Assembly: GCA_963704475.1 (NCBI GenBank)
Contig: OY969900.1
Coordinates: 744,001-808,000, forward strand
Origin: UBA9655 sp963704475
Lineage (GTDB): Bacteria > Pseudomonadota > Alphaproteobacteria > UBA9655
Direction: 5' to 3'
Length of the DNA stretch: 64,000 nt
In this document: in pieces, positions 1 to 9,035 of the stretch
How positions within the stretch are numbered: the stretch's first letter is position 1
Layout of the letters: every line of letters begins with the position of its first letter
The notes under the pieces: model-generated
The model's database searches: none
What the model was told of the DNA's origin: nothing
The model's input: the letters and a program-made list of their open reading frames with translations, nothing else
Made by a program: the position numbers and the translations under genes

Positions 1-783
1 TATCGATATAATGCCCATAACAAAACCCGCGATGTGGCGGAGCCCATGATCTATGAGAATGGGCACTATATCTTTGAAAGCCACGGAACTCATGTGAGTG
101 GCATTATTGCAAATCTTGCTCCGCGCGTTAAAATTATCCCTATCAAGGTGGAAGGATTTGGGGGCGATCAATCCTTTGTCAAAGCCCTTCGCATTGCAGC
201 CGTAAGCCCCGCGCATATTGTGAATATCTCTCTGCGGCTCAGCTACACAGGGCGCAAGCTAAGCCCAAACGTTCGAAACGCCCTTATCCAGCTTGCAGAG
301 GCAGGAAAACTGATTGTTATTTCGGCAGGCAATGAAGGTTCTTCCCTCACCCAAAAAGCCTACACAAAAAGTCTTGTAGAGCTTGCCCTTAACCCTCTCA
401 TGGAGGGACGCCTTCTTTTAGCCGGTGCCTCAAGCATCAATAATGGCAAAGAAGAGTTAGCCGATTTCAGCAATTATCCTGGAGAAACAGCATCCCATGA
501 TGCACCCATGTATTTCATCACTGCCCCGGGCGATCAGATTACCTCAACCGTTACGGGAGGAGATTTTGGCAAAAAATCAGGAACATCGATGGCGGCCCCT
601 ATGGTTGTGGGCGCCGCTTGTCTTGTGAAACAAGCGTTTCCTCATTTATCAGCAGAAGCCCTTGCTCGTCTTCTTTTAACATCAGCCCGCAAAACATCAC
701 TGAATGGTGAGGCCCTCTCGAGCGCCCAATTCGGGGCCGGTATTGTTAATCTTAAATCTGCTTTAGAAGAGGGAAAGCAGTAA
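1..783 (+). CDS. S8 (subtilisin-like) serine peptidase, 3' part
   Basis: C-terminal part of a subtilisin-family serine endopeptidase. The reading frame is open to the first base of the window, so the real start and the catalytic Asp lie upstream; a GTG at 34 is only an internal codon. Visible are the catalytic His in SHGTHVSGI, the oxyanion-hole Asn in SAGNEG, and the catalytic Ser in GTSMAAPMVVG, in the usual order and spacing. No membrane anchor or pro-domain can be judged from this part. The gene ends 134 bases before the convergent prfA, and that gap holds a short palindrome. Family assignment is firm; substrate and location are unknown. Confidence 0.9.
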   Translation, partial: YRYNAHNKTRDVAEPMIYENGHYIFESHGTHVSGIIANLAPRVKIIPIKVEGFGGDQSFVKALRIAAVSPAHIVNISLRLSYTGRKLSPNVRNALIQLAEAGKLIVISAGNEGSSLTQKAYTKSLVELALNPLMEGRLLLAGASSINNGKEELADFSNYPGETASHDAPMYFITAPGDQITSTVTGGDFGKKSGTSMAAPMVVGAACLVKQAFPHLSAEALARLLLTSARKTSLNGEALSSAQFGAGIVNLKSALEEGKQ

Positions 784-834
784 TTCATTAGTATCAGTCG
801 TCATGAATAAAAAATAGCGCAGAACTTCCTTTAT

Positions 835-854
835 CTCTCCCACAAGGGGAGAGG
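835..854. repeat. Interspersed palindrome (GGGAGAG type), single copy
   Basis: A CTCTCC-CACAAGG-GGAGAG palindrome lying between two convergent genes. The same core recurs near 26.1, 26.4, 46.7-47.5 and 54.0-56.0 kb. Here it could act as a bidirectional hairpin, but it has no U-run. Confidence 0.7.
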
Positions 855-916
855 TAAAAGAGCCATAACCGCTCCAACCGCCCTACCGCTTACCGTCCTA
901 CAGCTACACCGTTCCC

Positions 917-1981
917 CTACTCCCCCAAATCTGCAAGGCGAGAGGCTTGATCGTCTGAAATCAGGGCTTGAATGATTTCATCAAGCCCTGGGCCTTCTAA
1001 AATGCGGTCCAATTTATAAAGGGTAAGGTTAATACGGTGGTCCGTCACCCGTCCTTGAGGAAAATTATAGGTGCGGATGCGCTCTGACCGATCCCCGCTC
1101 CCCACCTGACTTTTACGACTCGCAGCACGCTCAGCAGCTTTTTGAGCGCGCTGATGCTCATAAAGACGCGCCCGCAGAATTTTCAAGGCTTTGGCTTTGT
1201 TTTTATGCTGAGACTTTTCATCTTGTTGCTGCACCACAACTCCTGTGGGAATATGGGTGACGCGCACCGCACTGTCGGTGGTATTCACTGATTGCCCCCC
1301 AGGGCCACTTGAGCGAAACACATCAATCCGAAGGTCTTTTTCTTCAATATGAACATCGACCTCTTCCGCTTCCGGCAGAACCGCAACCGTTGCAGCGGAG
1401 GTGTGAATGCGCCCGCCTGTTTCTGTCTCAGGAACCCGCTGAACCCGATGAACGCCTGATTCGAATTTAAGCTTTGCAAACACGCCCTTACCAGAAATTG
1501 AGAGAGAAGCTTCCTTAATCCCCCCAAGACCCGTATCGCTTTCATGCATCAGCTCAACCCGCCATCCTTGAAGTTCTGCATACCGTTGGTACATGCGCAA
1601 TAGATCAGCGCCAAAAAGAGCGGCTTCCTCCCCTCCCGTTCCTGCGCGAATTTCAATGATCGCATTACGGTCGTCATCAACGTCCTTGGGCAGAAGTAAG
1701 ACTTGAATTTCTTTCAATAAAACAGGCAATTGTTCATGAAGGCGCTGCAAATCATCTTGCGCTAACTCTTTGAATTCCGCATCATTCACAAGGGCTTGCA
1801 GATTTTTTTCTTCTTGGGTAGCGTTCTGCCACTCAAGAATTTTTTCAGCAATCGGCGTCAGGTCAGAATATTCTTTCGACAGTTTTGCAAACTCTGCCGG
1901 ATCTTCAATGACGCCCGAAAGCTGTTCCCGAAGCTCTTCAAAGTGAGTTAAAACTTGATGGAGTTTTTTATCCAGGCTCAC
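917..1981 (-). CDS. prfA: Peptide chain release factor 1
   Basis: Class I release factor that reads UAA/UAG in the ribosomal A site and triggers hydrolysis of peptidyl-tRNA. The 354-residue length is normal. The GGQ motif that enters the peptidyl-transferase centre is in SSGPGGQSVNT (about residues 223-233), and the stop-codon-reading tripeptide PxT appears as PET in RVPETETGG. The start is GTG at 1981, overlapping the hisS stop (GTGA), so the two genes are translationally coupled. The usual follower prmC (the methyltransferase that modifies the GGQ Gln) is not next to it here. Assignment is certain. Confidence 0.97.
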   Translation of the reverse strand: MSLDKKLHQVLTHFEELREQLSGVIEDPAEFAKLSKEYSDLTPIAEKILEWQNATQEEKNLQALVNDAEFKELAQDDLQRLHEQLPVLLKEIQVLLLPKDVDDDRNAIIEIRAGTGGEEAALFGADLLRMYQRYAELQGWRVELMHESDTGLGGIKEASLSISGKGVFAKLKFESGVHRVQRVPETETGGRIHTSAATVAVLPEAEEVDVHIEEKDLRIDVFRSSGPGGQSVNTTDSAVRVTHIPTGVVVQQQDEKSQHKNKAKALKILRARLYEHQRAQKAAERAASRKSQVGSGDRSERIRTYNFPQGRVTDHRINLTLYKLDRILEGPGLDEIIQALISDDQASRLADLGE

Positions 1982-3234
1982 ACAACACCTTTTTCTTTCA
2001 AAAATGTCCCCACCTTATCTTGAGACACCTGGACCTGTTCGCCAGACCCCAAATTTTTGACAGTAACAGTTTGAGAGGCGATTTCCTCTTCCCCTAAGAT
2101 TAAGGCATAAAGGGCATTCATTTTATTTGCTTTCTTAAGACGTTTTCCAAGGCCACCGCCATAGGTCATCTCTACTACAAAACCTTGGCCCCGTAAAGCT
2201 TGCGCCAGGGCAAGGCCTTTAAAGTCAAAGACGTCGTCCATCGGTACAACCGCAAGAGGGCGCTTGGACGTGGGCAGACTTTCGGGCTTTAACATCATGG
2301 CAAGACGATCAATACCCCCTGCCCAGCCAACCCCAGGAACGGACGGTCCCCCCATTGTCGCCATAAGGCCATCATAGCGCCCACCCGCTAGAACCGCTCC
2401 TTGAGATCCTAAGGTTGTCGTCGTAAACTCAAATGCAACATGACAGTAATAATCAAGCCCGCGTACAAGGTGGGGGTTCAGTTTAAAGGGAATATTTAAA
2501 CTTTTCAGCCCTTCTTTTACGCGCCCAAACATCTCAACAGACAAAGCATTCAGACTTTCGGACAGAAGAGGGGCGCCTTCCAAAATCTTTTTGTCTCCCT
2601 CATCTTTTGTATCCAAGATACGTAAAGGATTCCGCGTCATCCGTAGTTGGCTATCAGGAGACAGCTTGTGATGGTGATCTTTTAAATAGGTGACGAGGTG
2701 ATCCCTATACCGCGTGCGGCTTTCCTCATCTCCAAGGGTGTTAATCTCTAGCGTCACATCTTGGGCGACATTAAGGGCTTTTAGGGTATCAAAAGCGAGC
2801 GCAATAACTTCGACATCTCCCAGAGGCTCAGCCACCCCAAAGAGTTCAACCCCAATTTGATGCAGCTGCCGCAAGCGCCCTTTTTGAGGCCGTTCATAGC
2901 GAAACATAGGCCCGGCATAAAAAAATTTACATGGCATGGATTGAGTCAACCCATTGGAGAGGATGGCCCGCGCCACCCCTGCGGTGCCTTCGGGGCGAAG
3001 GACGATCTCCTCCCCTCCCCTCTCAACGATTTCATACATTTCTTTAGATACAATATCCGAGCCATCCCCCAGGGTGCGCTTAAAGACATCTTTAAACTCC
3101 ATGAGGGGCGTGCTCATCTCAGCAAATCCAGCGCGCACCGCTATACGCTGTGCGGTCTCAGTAATAAAAGAATGCTTCTGGTGCTCAAGAGGCAACAAAT
3201 CATGCATCCCTCGAGCAGGTTGAAGGAGTGTCAT
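1978..3234 (-). CDS. hisS: Histidyl-tRNA synthetase
   Basis: Class II aminoacyl-tRNA synthetase charging tRNA-His. About 418 residues, normal for the bacterial enzyme. Motif 2 region LRPEGTAGVARA and the histidine-binding motifs GLDYY and GGRYDGLM are present, followed by the C-terminal anticodon-binding domain. I prefer ATG at 3234, with GAGA a few bases before it, over the in-frame GTG at 3246. It is the first gene of a two-gene unit with prfA, which starts inside its stop codon. Nothing unusual. Confidence 0.96.
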   Translation of the reverse strand: MTLLQPARGMHDLLPLEHQKHSFITETAQRIAVRAGFAEMSTPLMEFKDVFKRTLGDGSDIVSKEMYEIVERGGEEIVLRPEGTAGVARAILSNGLTQSMPCKFFYAGPMFRYERPQKGRLRQLHQIGVELFGVAEPLGDVEVIALAFDTLKALNVAQDVTLEINTLGDEESRTRYRDHLVTYLKDHHHKLSPDSQLRMTRNPLRILDTKDEGDKKILEGAPLLSESLNALSVEMFGRVKEGLKSLNIPFKLNPHLVRGLDYYCHVAFEFTTTTLGSQGAVLAGGRYDGLMATMGGPSVPGVGWAGGIDRLAMMLKPESLPTSKRPLAVVPMDDVFDFKGLALAQALRGQGFVVEMTYGGGLGKRLKKANKMNALYALILGEEEIASQTVTVKNLGSGEQVQVSQDKVGTFLKEKGVV

Positions 3235-3339
3235 TTTATCTCTCACTTACTTTTCTAATAAAGGCAATAATATCATAGATTGGGAGGGTTCTCACGTCTT
3301 ATATTTAATTTTTACGATCTTACCCCAAAATTCTCCCCA

Positions 3340-3368
3340 TTGATCAAGTCACACATTAGGTTTAAAAT
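3340..3368 (+). promoter_or_regulatory. Sigma70-type promoter for the lipoprotein gene
   Basis: TTGATC (3340-3345), a 17-base spacer and TAAAAT (3363-3368) stand 53 bases ahead of the lipoprotein ATG. Read from consensus only. Confidence 0.5.
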
Positions 3369-3421
3369 ACACAAATCATAAGGTAGTCTTATGTGTGTTT
3401 AGACTGAGTAAGGAACTGAAG

Positions 3422-3883
3422 ATGAAAACAAAAGTTATTGCCTCAACCCTGTTGTTGGCTGTTGCCGTCACCGCATGTGAAAACCCCAAACAAGCGATAG
3501 GAACTGTCGGGGGAGGCGCTTTAGGCGCATGGGCCGCTTCAAACATTGGTAAAGGCAGAGGTAATGTTGTCGCAACCGCTGTCGGTGGCGTTTTAGGAGC
3601 CCTTGCCGGCGGATACATTGGCGGTCAACTTGACAAAGCAGATAGAGAACGTGCTGACCGTACGACACAGCAAGCTCTTGAAAACAGTCAAACGGGACAA
3701 GTTGCTCAATGGTCAAATCCTGATTCAGGGCATTCCGGAACAATTACGCCCATACGTACGTTTCAACGTGATGGTCGCAGCTGTCGCGAGTTCAAACAAG
3801 CAATTTACATCGATGGAAAAGTACAAGAAGCAACCGGTGTTGCCTGTCGCACGCCAGATGGCAGTTGGAAGATCGTACAGTAG
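3422..3883 (+). CDS. 17-kDa-antigen-like glycine-zipper lipoprotein
   Basis: Short (153 aa) predicted outer-membrane lipoprotein. The signal peptide runs MKTKVIASTLLLAVAVTAC, with a lipobox Cys at about residue 19. Then come two glycine-rich zipper segments (GTVGGGALGAWAA and GGVLGALAGGYIGG), and a C-terminal surface-antigen domain with the typical SCREF...GKVQEATGVACRTPDGSW pattern. This architecture matches the Rickettsia 17-kDa surface antigen and related RT0821/Lpp0805-type proteins. ATG at 3422 is chosen because it starts the signal peptide; an upstream in-frame ATG at 3395 adds only a polar extension. It is a single-gene unit between hisS and the atp genes. Function beyond envelope structure is unknown. 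Confidence 0.85.
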   Translation: MKTKVIASTLLLAVAVTACENPKQAIGTVGGGALGAWAASNIGKGRGNVVATAVGGVLGALAGGYIGGQLDKADRERADRTTQQALENSQTGQVAQWSNPDSGHSGTITPIRTFQRDGRSCREFKQAIYIDGKVQEATGVACRTPDGSWKIVQ

Positions 3884-4003
3884 ATCAGTGATCGGAGATC
3901 TGGAGACAGGTATCCAGGAAAGGTGTTCGGGGCAGTTCATCCTGCTCCCCTGTTCCTGATATCTGCTTCCTGGCATCCCTGACCCCTGATAAGAGGAGCT
4001 CTT

Positions 4004-4558
4004 GTGCCAAAAAGAACCACCAAACAAAACGAGATCGCCAAGCGTTACGGGGGTGTTTTGTTTGACCTTGCACAAGAAAACAAGGCCTTGAATGAGATTT
4101 CAAAGGAGGCGCATCGCTTAACAACCTGTCTTCTCCAAGAGCCTCGTGAATGGGCTTTCGTTGCAAGCCCTGTCATTCCTTTAAAAGCCCAATCACAAGT
4201 TATTCAAAAAATGGCTGTGTCTTTAAAGTTAGGTAAATTAATGATCAATTTTTTAAAAATCGTGTGTCACAATCATCGTCTTCAAGACGTCCTGTTTATC
4301 CTCGAGGATTTTACGGCCAGATGCAAAGCAGCCACCGGCGTTGTGGACGGGACGGTAAACACCGCGGTTGAGCTTCCTCCCCAAACAATAAAACGACTTT
4401 CTGAAGCCCTAAAACAACGCCTCGGCAAAGATGTCATCCTCCATCAATCTGTCGATAAAACCCTTTTAGGTGGTCTTATCATACGGATTGGGTCTTTCAT
4501 GATTGATGCCTCTTTTAAAACGCAACTGAATAAGCTACGCCATGTGCTAAAGGGATAA
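4004..4558 (+). CDS. atpH: F1Fo ATP synthase delta subunit
   Basis: Delta (OSCP-like) subunit joining F1 to the peripheral stalk of ATP synthase at the cytoplasmic face of the membrane. 184 residues, normal length. Recognisable parts are the N-terminal RYGGVLFDLAQEN helix and the C-terminal KTLLGGLIIRIGSFMIDASF strand region that typifies the family. The GTG start at 4004 has a good AAGAGGAG ribosome site. atpA starts 3 bases after its stop. This opens an atpHAG run that lacks the usual atpD and atpC. Confidence 0.95.
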   Translation: MPKRTTKQNEIAKRYGGVLFDLAQENKALNEISKEAHRLTTCLLQEPREWAFVASPVIPLKAQSQVIQKMAVSLKLGKLMINFLKIVCHNHRLQDVLFILEDFTARCKAATGVVDGTVNTAVELPPQTIKRLSEALKQRLGKDVILHQSVDKTLLGGLIIRIGSFMIDASFKTQLNKLRHVLKG

Positions 4559-4560
4559 TC

Positions 4561-6090
4561 ATGGATCTCCGTGCAACAGAAATATCTTCTATCTTAAAAG
4601 AACAAATCGCTCATTTTGACGAAAAAATTAATGTTGATGAAATTGGGCAAGTCGTGTCCGTGGGAGACGGTATTGCACGCGTTTGGGGCCTTGATCATGT
4701 TCAATCTGGTGAAATGGTTGAATTTTCATCTGGCGTACGCGGTATGGCCCTTAACCTTGAAACAGATAGTGTTGGCGTTGTGATCTTTGGCGATGATAAG
4801 CAAATTCGAGAAGGTGATACGGTTAAACGCACAGATCATATCGTCGAAGTCCCTGTTGGACGGGGGCTTTTGGGCCGCGTTGTTGATGCGCTTGGCAATC
4901 CGATTGATGGGAAGGGGCCGCTGAAAGACGTAACCCTTACCCGTGTAGACATTAAAGCGCCCGGCATCATTGCAAGACGTTCCGTTCATGAACCCATGCA
5001 GACCGGGATTAAAGCCATTGATGCGCTGGTCCCTATTGGGCGCGGTCAACGTGAGCTTATTATTGGGGACCGACAAACAGGAAAAACCGCCATCGCCATT
5101 GATGCCATTCTTAATCAAAGGGAAAACAATGCTGGATCTGATGCCTCTCAAAAGCTTGTCTGTCTTTATGTTGCCATTGGCCAAAAGCGTTCAACAGTTG
5201 CGCAGATTGTAAGCGTCCTCGAAGAACGCGGCGCCATGGAGTATAGCATTGTTATAGCGGCCACTGCGTCTGACCCAGCGCCTATGCAATTTCTGGCCCC
5301 TTACACCGGATGCGCTATGGGGGAATATTTCCGGGATCATTCAGGTCACGCCCTTATTGTCTATGATGATCTGTCAAAGCATGCGGTGGCTTACCGTCAA
5401 ATGTCACTGCTCTTACGGCGCCCCCCTGGACGGGAAGCCTATCCAGGCGATGTGTTTTACCTGCACTCGCGCCTTTTGGAACGGGCTGCAAAGTTAAATG
5501 ATCAACAAGGGGGTGGGTCCTTAACCGCACTTCCCATTATTGAAACCCAAGCGGGAGACGTGTCGGCCTATATCCCTACCAATGTGATTTCGATTACAGA
5601 TGGACAAATTTTCTTAGAAGCTGATCTTTTTTATAAAGGGATTCGCCCGGCCATCAACGTCGGGCTTTCTGTCAGTCGTGTCGGCTCCGCCGCTCAAACC
5701 AAAGCCATGAAAGCCGTTGCCGGGAGCATTAAACTTGAGCTCGCCCAATACCGAGAAATGGCCGCTTTTGCCCAGTTTGCTTCTGACCTCGATATGACAA
5801 CCCAACGACTTCTCCAACGCGGGAGTCGATTGACAGAACTTTTAAAACAACCTCAATATGATCCCTTGCCTGTAGAAGAACAAATTGTGGCTATTTTCGC
5901 GGGCGTTAAGGGCTACCTCGATGCTCTTCCTCTCACTGATATAAGTCGTTTTGAACACGCTGCCTTAAAGGCGCTGCGTCTTGAACAGCCAGATATTTTG
6001 GAAGAAATTCACCTCAACCCCATTCTTTCAAAAGAGATAGAAGAACAACTTCACGCCTTTTTCAAAGAATTCATGAAGGTGTTTGTGTGA
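4561..6090 (+). CDS. atpA: F1Fo ATP synthase alpha subunit
   Basis: Non-catalytic nucleotide-binding subunit of the F1 hexamer. 509 residues, full length. The Walker A motif is GDRQTGKTA (about 169-177), and the alpha-subunit signature region PGDVFYLHSRLLERAAK is intact. Packed tightly between atpH and atpG, so one transcript is likely. Assignment is certain. It needs the catalytic beta subunit (atpD), which must be encoded elsewhere because no atpD follows atpG. Confidence 0.98.
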   Translation: MDLRATEISSILKEQIAHFDEKINVDEIGQVVSVGDGIARVWGLDHVQSGEMVEFSSGVRGMALNLETDSVGVVIFGDDKQIREGDTVKRTDHIVEVPVGRGLLGRVVDALGNPIDGKGPLKDVTLTRVDIKAPGIIARRSVHEPMQTGIKAIDALVPIGRGQRELIIGDRQTGKTAIAIDAILNQRENNAGSDASQKLVCLYVAIGQKRSTVAQIVSVLEERGAMEYSIVIAATASDPAPMQFLAPYTGCAMGEYFRDHSGHALIVYDDLSKHAVAYRQMSLLLRRPPGREAYPGDVFYLHSRLLERAAKLNDQQGGGSLTALPIIETQAGDVSAYIPTNVISITDGQIFLEADLFYKGIRPAINVGLSVSRVGSAAQTKAMKAVAGSIKLELAQYREMAAFAQFASDLDMTTQRLLQRGSRLTELLKQPQYDPLPVEEQIVAIFAGVKGYLDALPLTDISRFEHAALKALRLEQPDILEEIHLNPILSKEIEEQLHAFFKEFMKVFV

Positions 6091-6105
6091 GAGTGAAAAA
6101 AATCC

Positions 6106-6981
6106 ATGACCACGCTTAAAGTCCTCCGGGATCGCAAAAAATCCGTTCAATCGACTCAAAAAATTACGATTGCTATGAAAATGGTTGCAGGCGCTAAGTT
6201 GCGGCGTGCTCAAGCACAGGTAGAAGCGGGACGTCCTTACGCGCACTTAATGTACAAAATTTTGAGCGATCTTGCCTCACGGGTGACAGCACTTGAGTCT
6301 CCTCAGCCTCTTCTCACAGGAACGGGCAAGGCAGAAACACATCTGATCCTTGTTGCAACCTCTGATCGGGGCTTGTGTGGTTCCTTTAATTCGTCCCTGG
6401 TAAAACAAGCGCAAAAAGTTATAGCGACAAGCCAAGACAAGGGGCAAACCGTAAAGCTTTTCTGCATCGGACGGAAAGGCAAGGCTCTGCTTGAGAAAGA
6501 CTACGAATCCCTTATCATAGAATCCTTGTCGGGCATTGGGTATCCCCGTCTTTATTTTTCTGATGCGCAAACTATCGCAACCACCCTTCTTACGCTATTT
6601 AAAGAGGGTCTGTTTGACATTTGCACCTTAATTTATAATCATTTTGAATCAGCGCTGAAACAGGAGGTCGTTGTTCAACAAATCATTCCCTTACAGGTTG
6701 CCCCCCCTCCTTCAGAAATCCAGGCAATTTATGACTATGAACCTGATGACGAAACCATTTTAAATCAACTTCTTCCTCAAAATATTGCGATTCAGGTGTA
6801 TAATGCTCTCCTCGAAAATGCGGCAAGCGAAGAAGGTGCGCGTATGACTGCGATGGAAAGTGCTAGCCGTAACGCAGAAGATATGATTCGTAAATTAACC
6901 CTAACCTATAACCGCACCCGCCAAACCCACATTACCCGAGAGCTTATCGAGATCATCTCAGGCGCCGAGGCGCTGGGGTGA
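6106..6981 (+). CDS. atpG: F1Fo ATP synthase gamma subunit
   Basis: Central rotor shaft of F1. 291 residues, usual length. The N-terminal coiled-coil helix begins TLKVLRDRKKSVQSTQKIT, and the C-terminal helix includes the conserved MESASRNAEDMI and ITRELIEI segments. It starts 15 bases after the atpA stop. Downstream, instead of atpD-atpC, lies a convergent Fic-family gene after only 9 bases, so the operon ends abruptly here. Confidence 0.97.
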   Translation: MTTLKVLRDRKKSVQSTQKITIAMKMVAGAKLRRAQAQVEAGRPYAHLMYKILSDLASRVTALESPQPLLTGTGKAETHLILVATSDRGLCGSFNSSLVKQAQKVIATSQDKGQTVKLFCIGRKGKALLEKDYESLIIESLSGIGYPRLYFSDAQTIATTLLTLFKEGLFDICTLIYNHFESALKQEVVVQQIIPLQVAPPPSEIQAIYDYEPDDETILNQLLPQNIAIQVYNALLENAASEEGARMTAMESASRNAEDMIRKLTLTYNRTRQTHITRELIEIISGAEALG

Positions 6982-6990
6982 GGGATCGTC

Positions 6991-8040
6991 CTATGATAAT
7001 CCATACCATATTGAGCGACCAGCGCCATGTCGTACCAGAAGCCCTTTTTTGACTAGACTACCGAATGTTACCTTTACCGTATTTGGGCTAGCCCCATATT
7101 CGCGAACCATGTCACGCGTCGTCACACGACCATACGCCTGAGCAAAGTCCATGATCTGCAAGGCCAGCTCGGACAACACAGCAAGCGCGTTCTTTTCTCG
7201 CTCAACCTTGACAGAAAGCCTACGTTTCTGTTGCTGCAAAGCGCGCATGAAAAACAGGAGCCATGATTGCCAGTTTGGCTTCTCAGTACGGATCGTGCCT
7301 TGTGTTTGACGCAAAGCCAGGTAATACCCTTCTTTGCTGTTCTCAATCACGCTCTCAAGAGAGCTATAGGGAACATAAATATAGCCAGCTTGTAAGAGAA
7401 GTAGGGTCGTAAGAATGCGACTCAAACGGCCATTACCGTCCTGAAAAGGGTGGATTTCCAGGAAGACGACAATAAACACGGCAACGATCAACAAGGGATG
7501 CAGACGGCCAAGCTCCCGCGCCTCATTCAACCAGGAGGTCAACTCAGCCATGCGACGCGGTATGTCGAATGGTGTGGCTGTCTCGAACACACTGCCAACC
7601 ATATTGCCGGCAGTGTCAAAAGCACCCACATCATTGCGAAGTGTTTTATAGCTGCCCCGGTGCCGTTCGTCCTTTTCACTATACCGCAGAAGATCACGGT
7701 GCAGTTGCCGAATGTGGTTCTCACTCACAGGAATGTCGGCCCAGGATTGAAATATTGTTTCCATAACGTCGGCATAGCCAGCGACTTCCTGCTTGTCACG
7801 ACTCGCAACTGTCTTAATGTCTAGACGCGCAAGCAAATGCTCGACCTCGCGATCTGTCAGCTTACTGCCCTCAATGCGGGTTGATGATCCGATGCTTTCG
7901 ATCGTCGCCACACGACGCAGTGCGTTCAGGCGATCAGGCGCGAGAGTTCCAAGGGCACGCCAAGCGCCTTTGAATTCATCGATTTCTGACAGCAATGCCA
8001 GAAGCTCTGGGGTTATTTCAATGGTGTCTGTGTTAAGCAT
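6991..8040 (-). CDS. Fic family AMPylase-like protein with C-terminal winged helix
   Basis: Fic-domain protein, which typically transfers AMP from ATP to target hydroxyls. 349 residues. The active-site loop HPFQDGNGRLSR (about residues 197-208) is the complete HxFx(D/E)GNGRxxR motif. An N-terminal SSTRIEG stretch (about residues 52-58) fits the (S/T)xxxE(G/N) inhibitory helix of class II Fic proteins, so activity is probably self-restrained. The last ~70 residues resemble a winged-helix DNA-binding domain (TTRDMVREYGASPNTVKVTF). The gene lies on the opposite strand directly after atpG, where atpD would be expected, which suggests acquisition or rearrangement. Target unknown. Confidence 0.88.
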   Translation of the reverse strand: MLNTDTIEITPELLALLSEIDEFKGAWRALGTLAPDRLNALRRVATIESIGSSTRIEGSKLTDREVEHLLARLDIKTVASRDKQEVAGYADVMETIFQSWADIPVSENHIRQLHRDLLRYSEKDERHRGSYKTLRNDVGAFDTAGNMVGSVFETATPFDIPRRMAELTSWLNEARELGRLHPLLIVAVFIVVFLEIHPFQDGNGRLSRILTTLLLLQAGYIYVPYSSLESVIENSKEGYYLALRQTQGTIRTEKPNWQSWLLFFMRALQQQKRRLSVKVEREKNALAVLSELALQIMDFAQAYGRVTTRDMVREYGASPNTVKVTFGSLVKKGLLVRHGAGRSIWYGLS

Positions 8041-8099
8041 ACCCGATTTTACACCGGATTATACCTGATTGTCTACAAAGGGAGGGTATCAAAAAAAAA

Positions 8100-9035
8100 T
8101 TACGCCGCCTTCTCTTTGATCTCCCGCGTCACTGGCTCGCCAATACGCTCGATTTCCCACCTGAGCTCAATCCCTGAGGTGGCAAGGACGCGTTTGCGAA
8201 CCTCTTCTCCTAAGGTCTCTAGGTCAGTGGCGGTGGCTTTACCCTTATTGATCATAAAATTACAGTGAAGCTCTGACATCATGGCGTCTCCTTGTGTGAG
8301 CCCTCGACAGCCCGCTTCATCAATCAACTCCCACGCTGTGGCACCCTCTGGATTAGCAAAGGTACTGCCTCCTGTGCGGGATTTGACCGGTTGGGTTCGT
8401 TCACGCTCCTCAAGAAAACCCGTAATCTTTTTTTGAATTTCGCTCGAGTTTCCTTTATTTCCTTTTAAGCGAGCGCCCACAAAAATCCACTCTTTCGGAA
8501 GACTGCAGTGGCGATATCCTAATCCAAGTTCCTGAGGCGTCAATTGATGGACAACCCCTTTGGGATCGACAACAAGCGCATGGGCTAAAATGTGAGAGAT
8601 CTCAGATCCGTAAGCCCCGGCGTTCATACGAAGAGCTCCCCCCATCGTTCCGGGAATGCCACAGAGGAACTCAAATCCTGTAATACTTTCATCAATGGAT
8701 AAGGACGCAATCGTCCGGTCTAAAACAGCTGCACCCACATCAACTGTGGCGTCTTCTATGTGAATATTGGTAAAACCTTGGCCCAAACGAATAACGACGC
8801 CTTTAACGCCCCCATCCCGCACTAAAAGGTTTGATCCCACTCCCATAATATGAAGGGGAAGATCTTTTTGCTTATTCTTAAGAAAAAAGCACAAGTCCTC
8901 CAAGTCAGCAGGCTTAAACGTGACTTGAGCAGGCCCGCCCACTTGAAACCACGTCGTGGAAGCTAAGGGAACGTCAAAAAGATAACGGCCTCTTACCTGT
9001 GGGAGTAAGCTTTGTAGTTTTTTAGTTTCTAACAC
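8100..9035 (-). CDS. murB: UDP-N-acetylenolpyruvoylglucosamine reductase
   Basis: FAD-dependent reductase that makes UDP-N-acetylmuramate in the cytosol, the second committed step of peptidoglycan synthesis. 311 residues. FAD-binding motifs MGVGSNLLVRDGG and the IPGTMGGALRMNAGAYG loop are present, as is the catalytic Ser region RTGGSTFANPEG. The start overlaps the end of murC by 14 bases, so it is coupled and last in the mraY-murD-ftsW-murG-murC-murB unit. The ddl-ftsQ-ftsA-ftsZ genes that often follow are absent; the next gene is fic. Confidence 0.96.
   Translation of the reverse strand: MLETKKLQSLLPQVRGRYLFDVPLASTTWFQVGGPAQVTFKPADLEDLCFFLKNKQKDLPLHIMGVGSNLLVRDGGVKGVVIRLGQGFTNIHIEDATVDVGAAVLDRTIASLSIDESITGFEFLCGIPGTMGGALRMNAGAYGSEISHILAHALVVDPKGVVHQLTPQELGLGYRHCSLPKEWIFVGARLKGNKGNSSEIQKKITGFLEERERTQPVKSRTGGSTFANPEGATAWELIDEAGCRGLTQGDAMMSELHCNFMINKGKATATDLETLGEEVRKRVLATSGIELRWEIERIGEPVTREIKEKAA

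Noticed and set aside
3884..4003. Possible regulatory repeat between the lipoprotein and atpH
   Set aside because: It has short similar words (CAGGTATCCAGG, CCTGATATC) but no clear hairpin or copy elsewhere.
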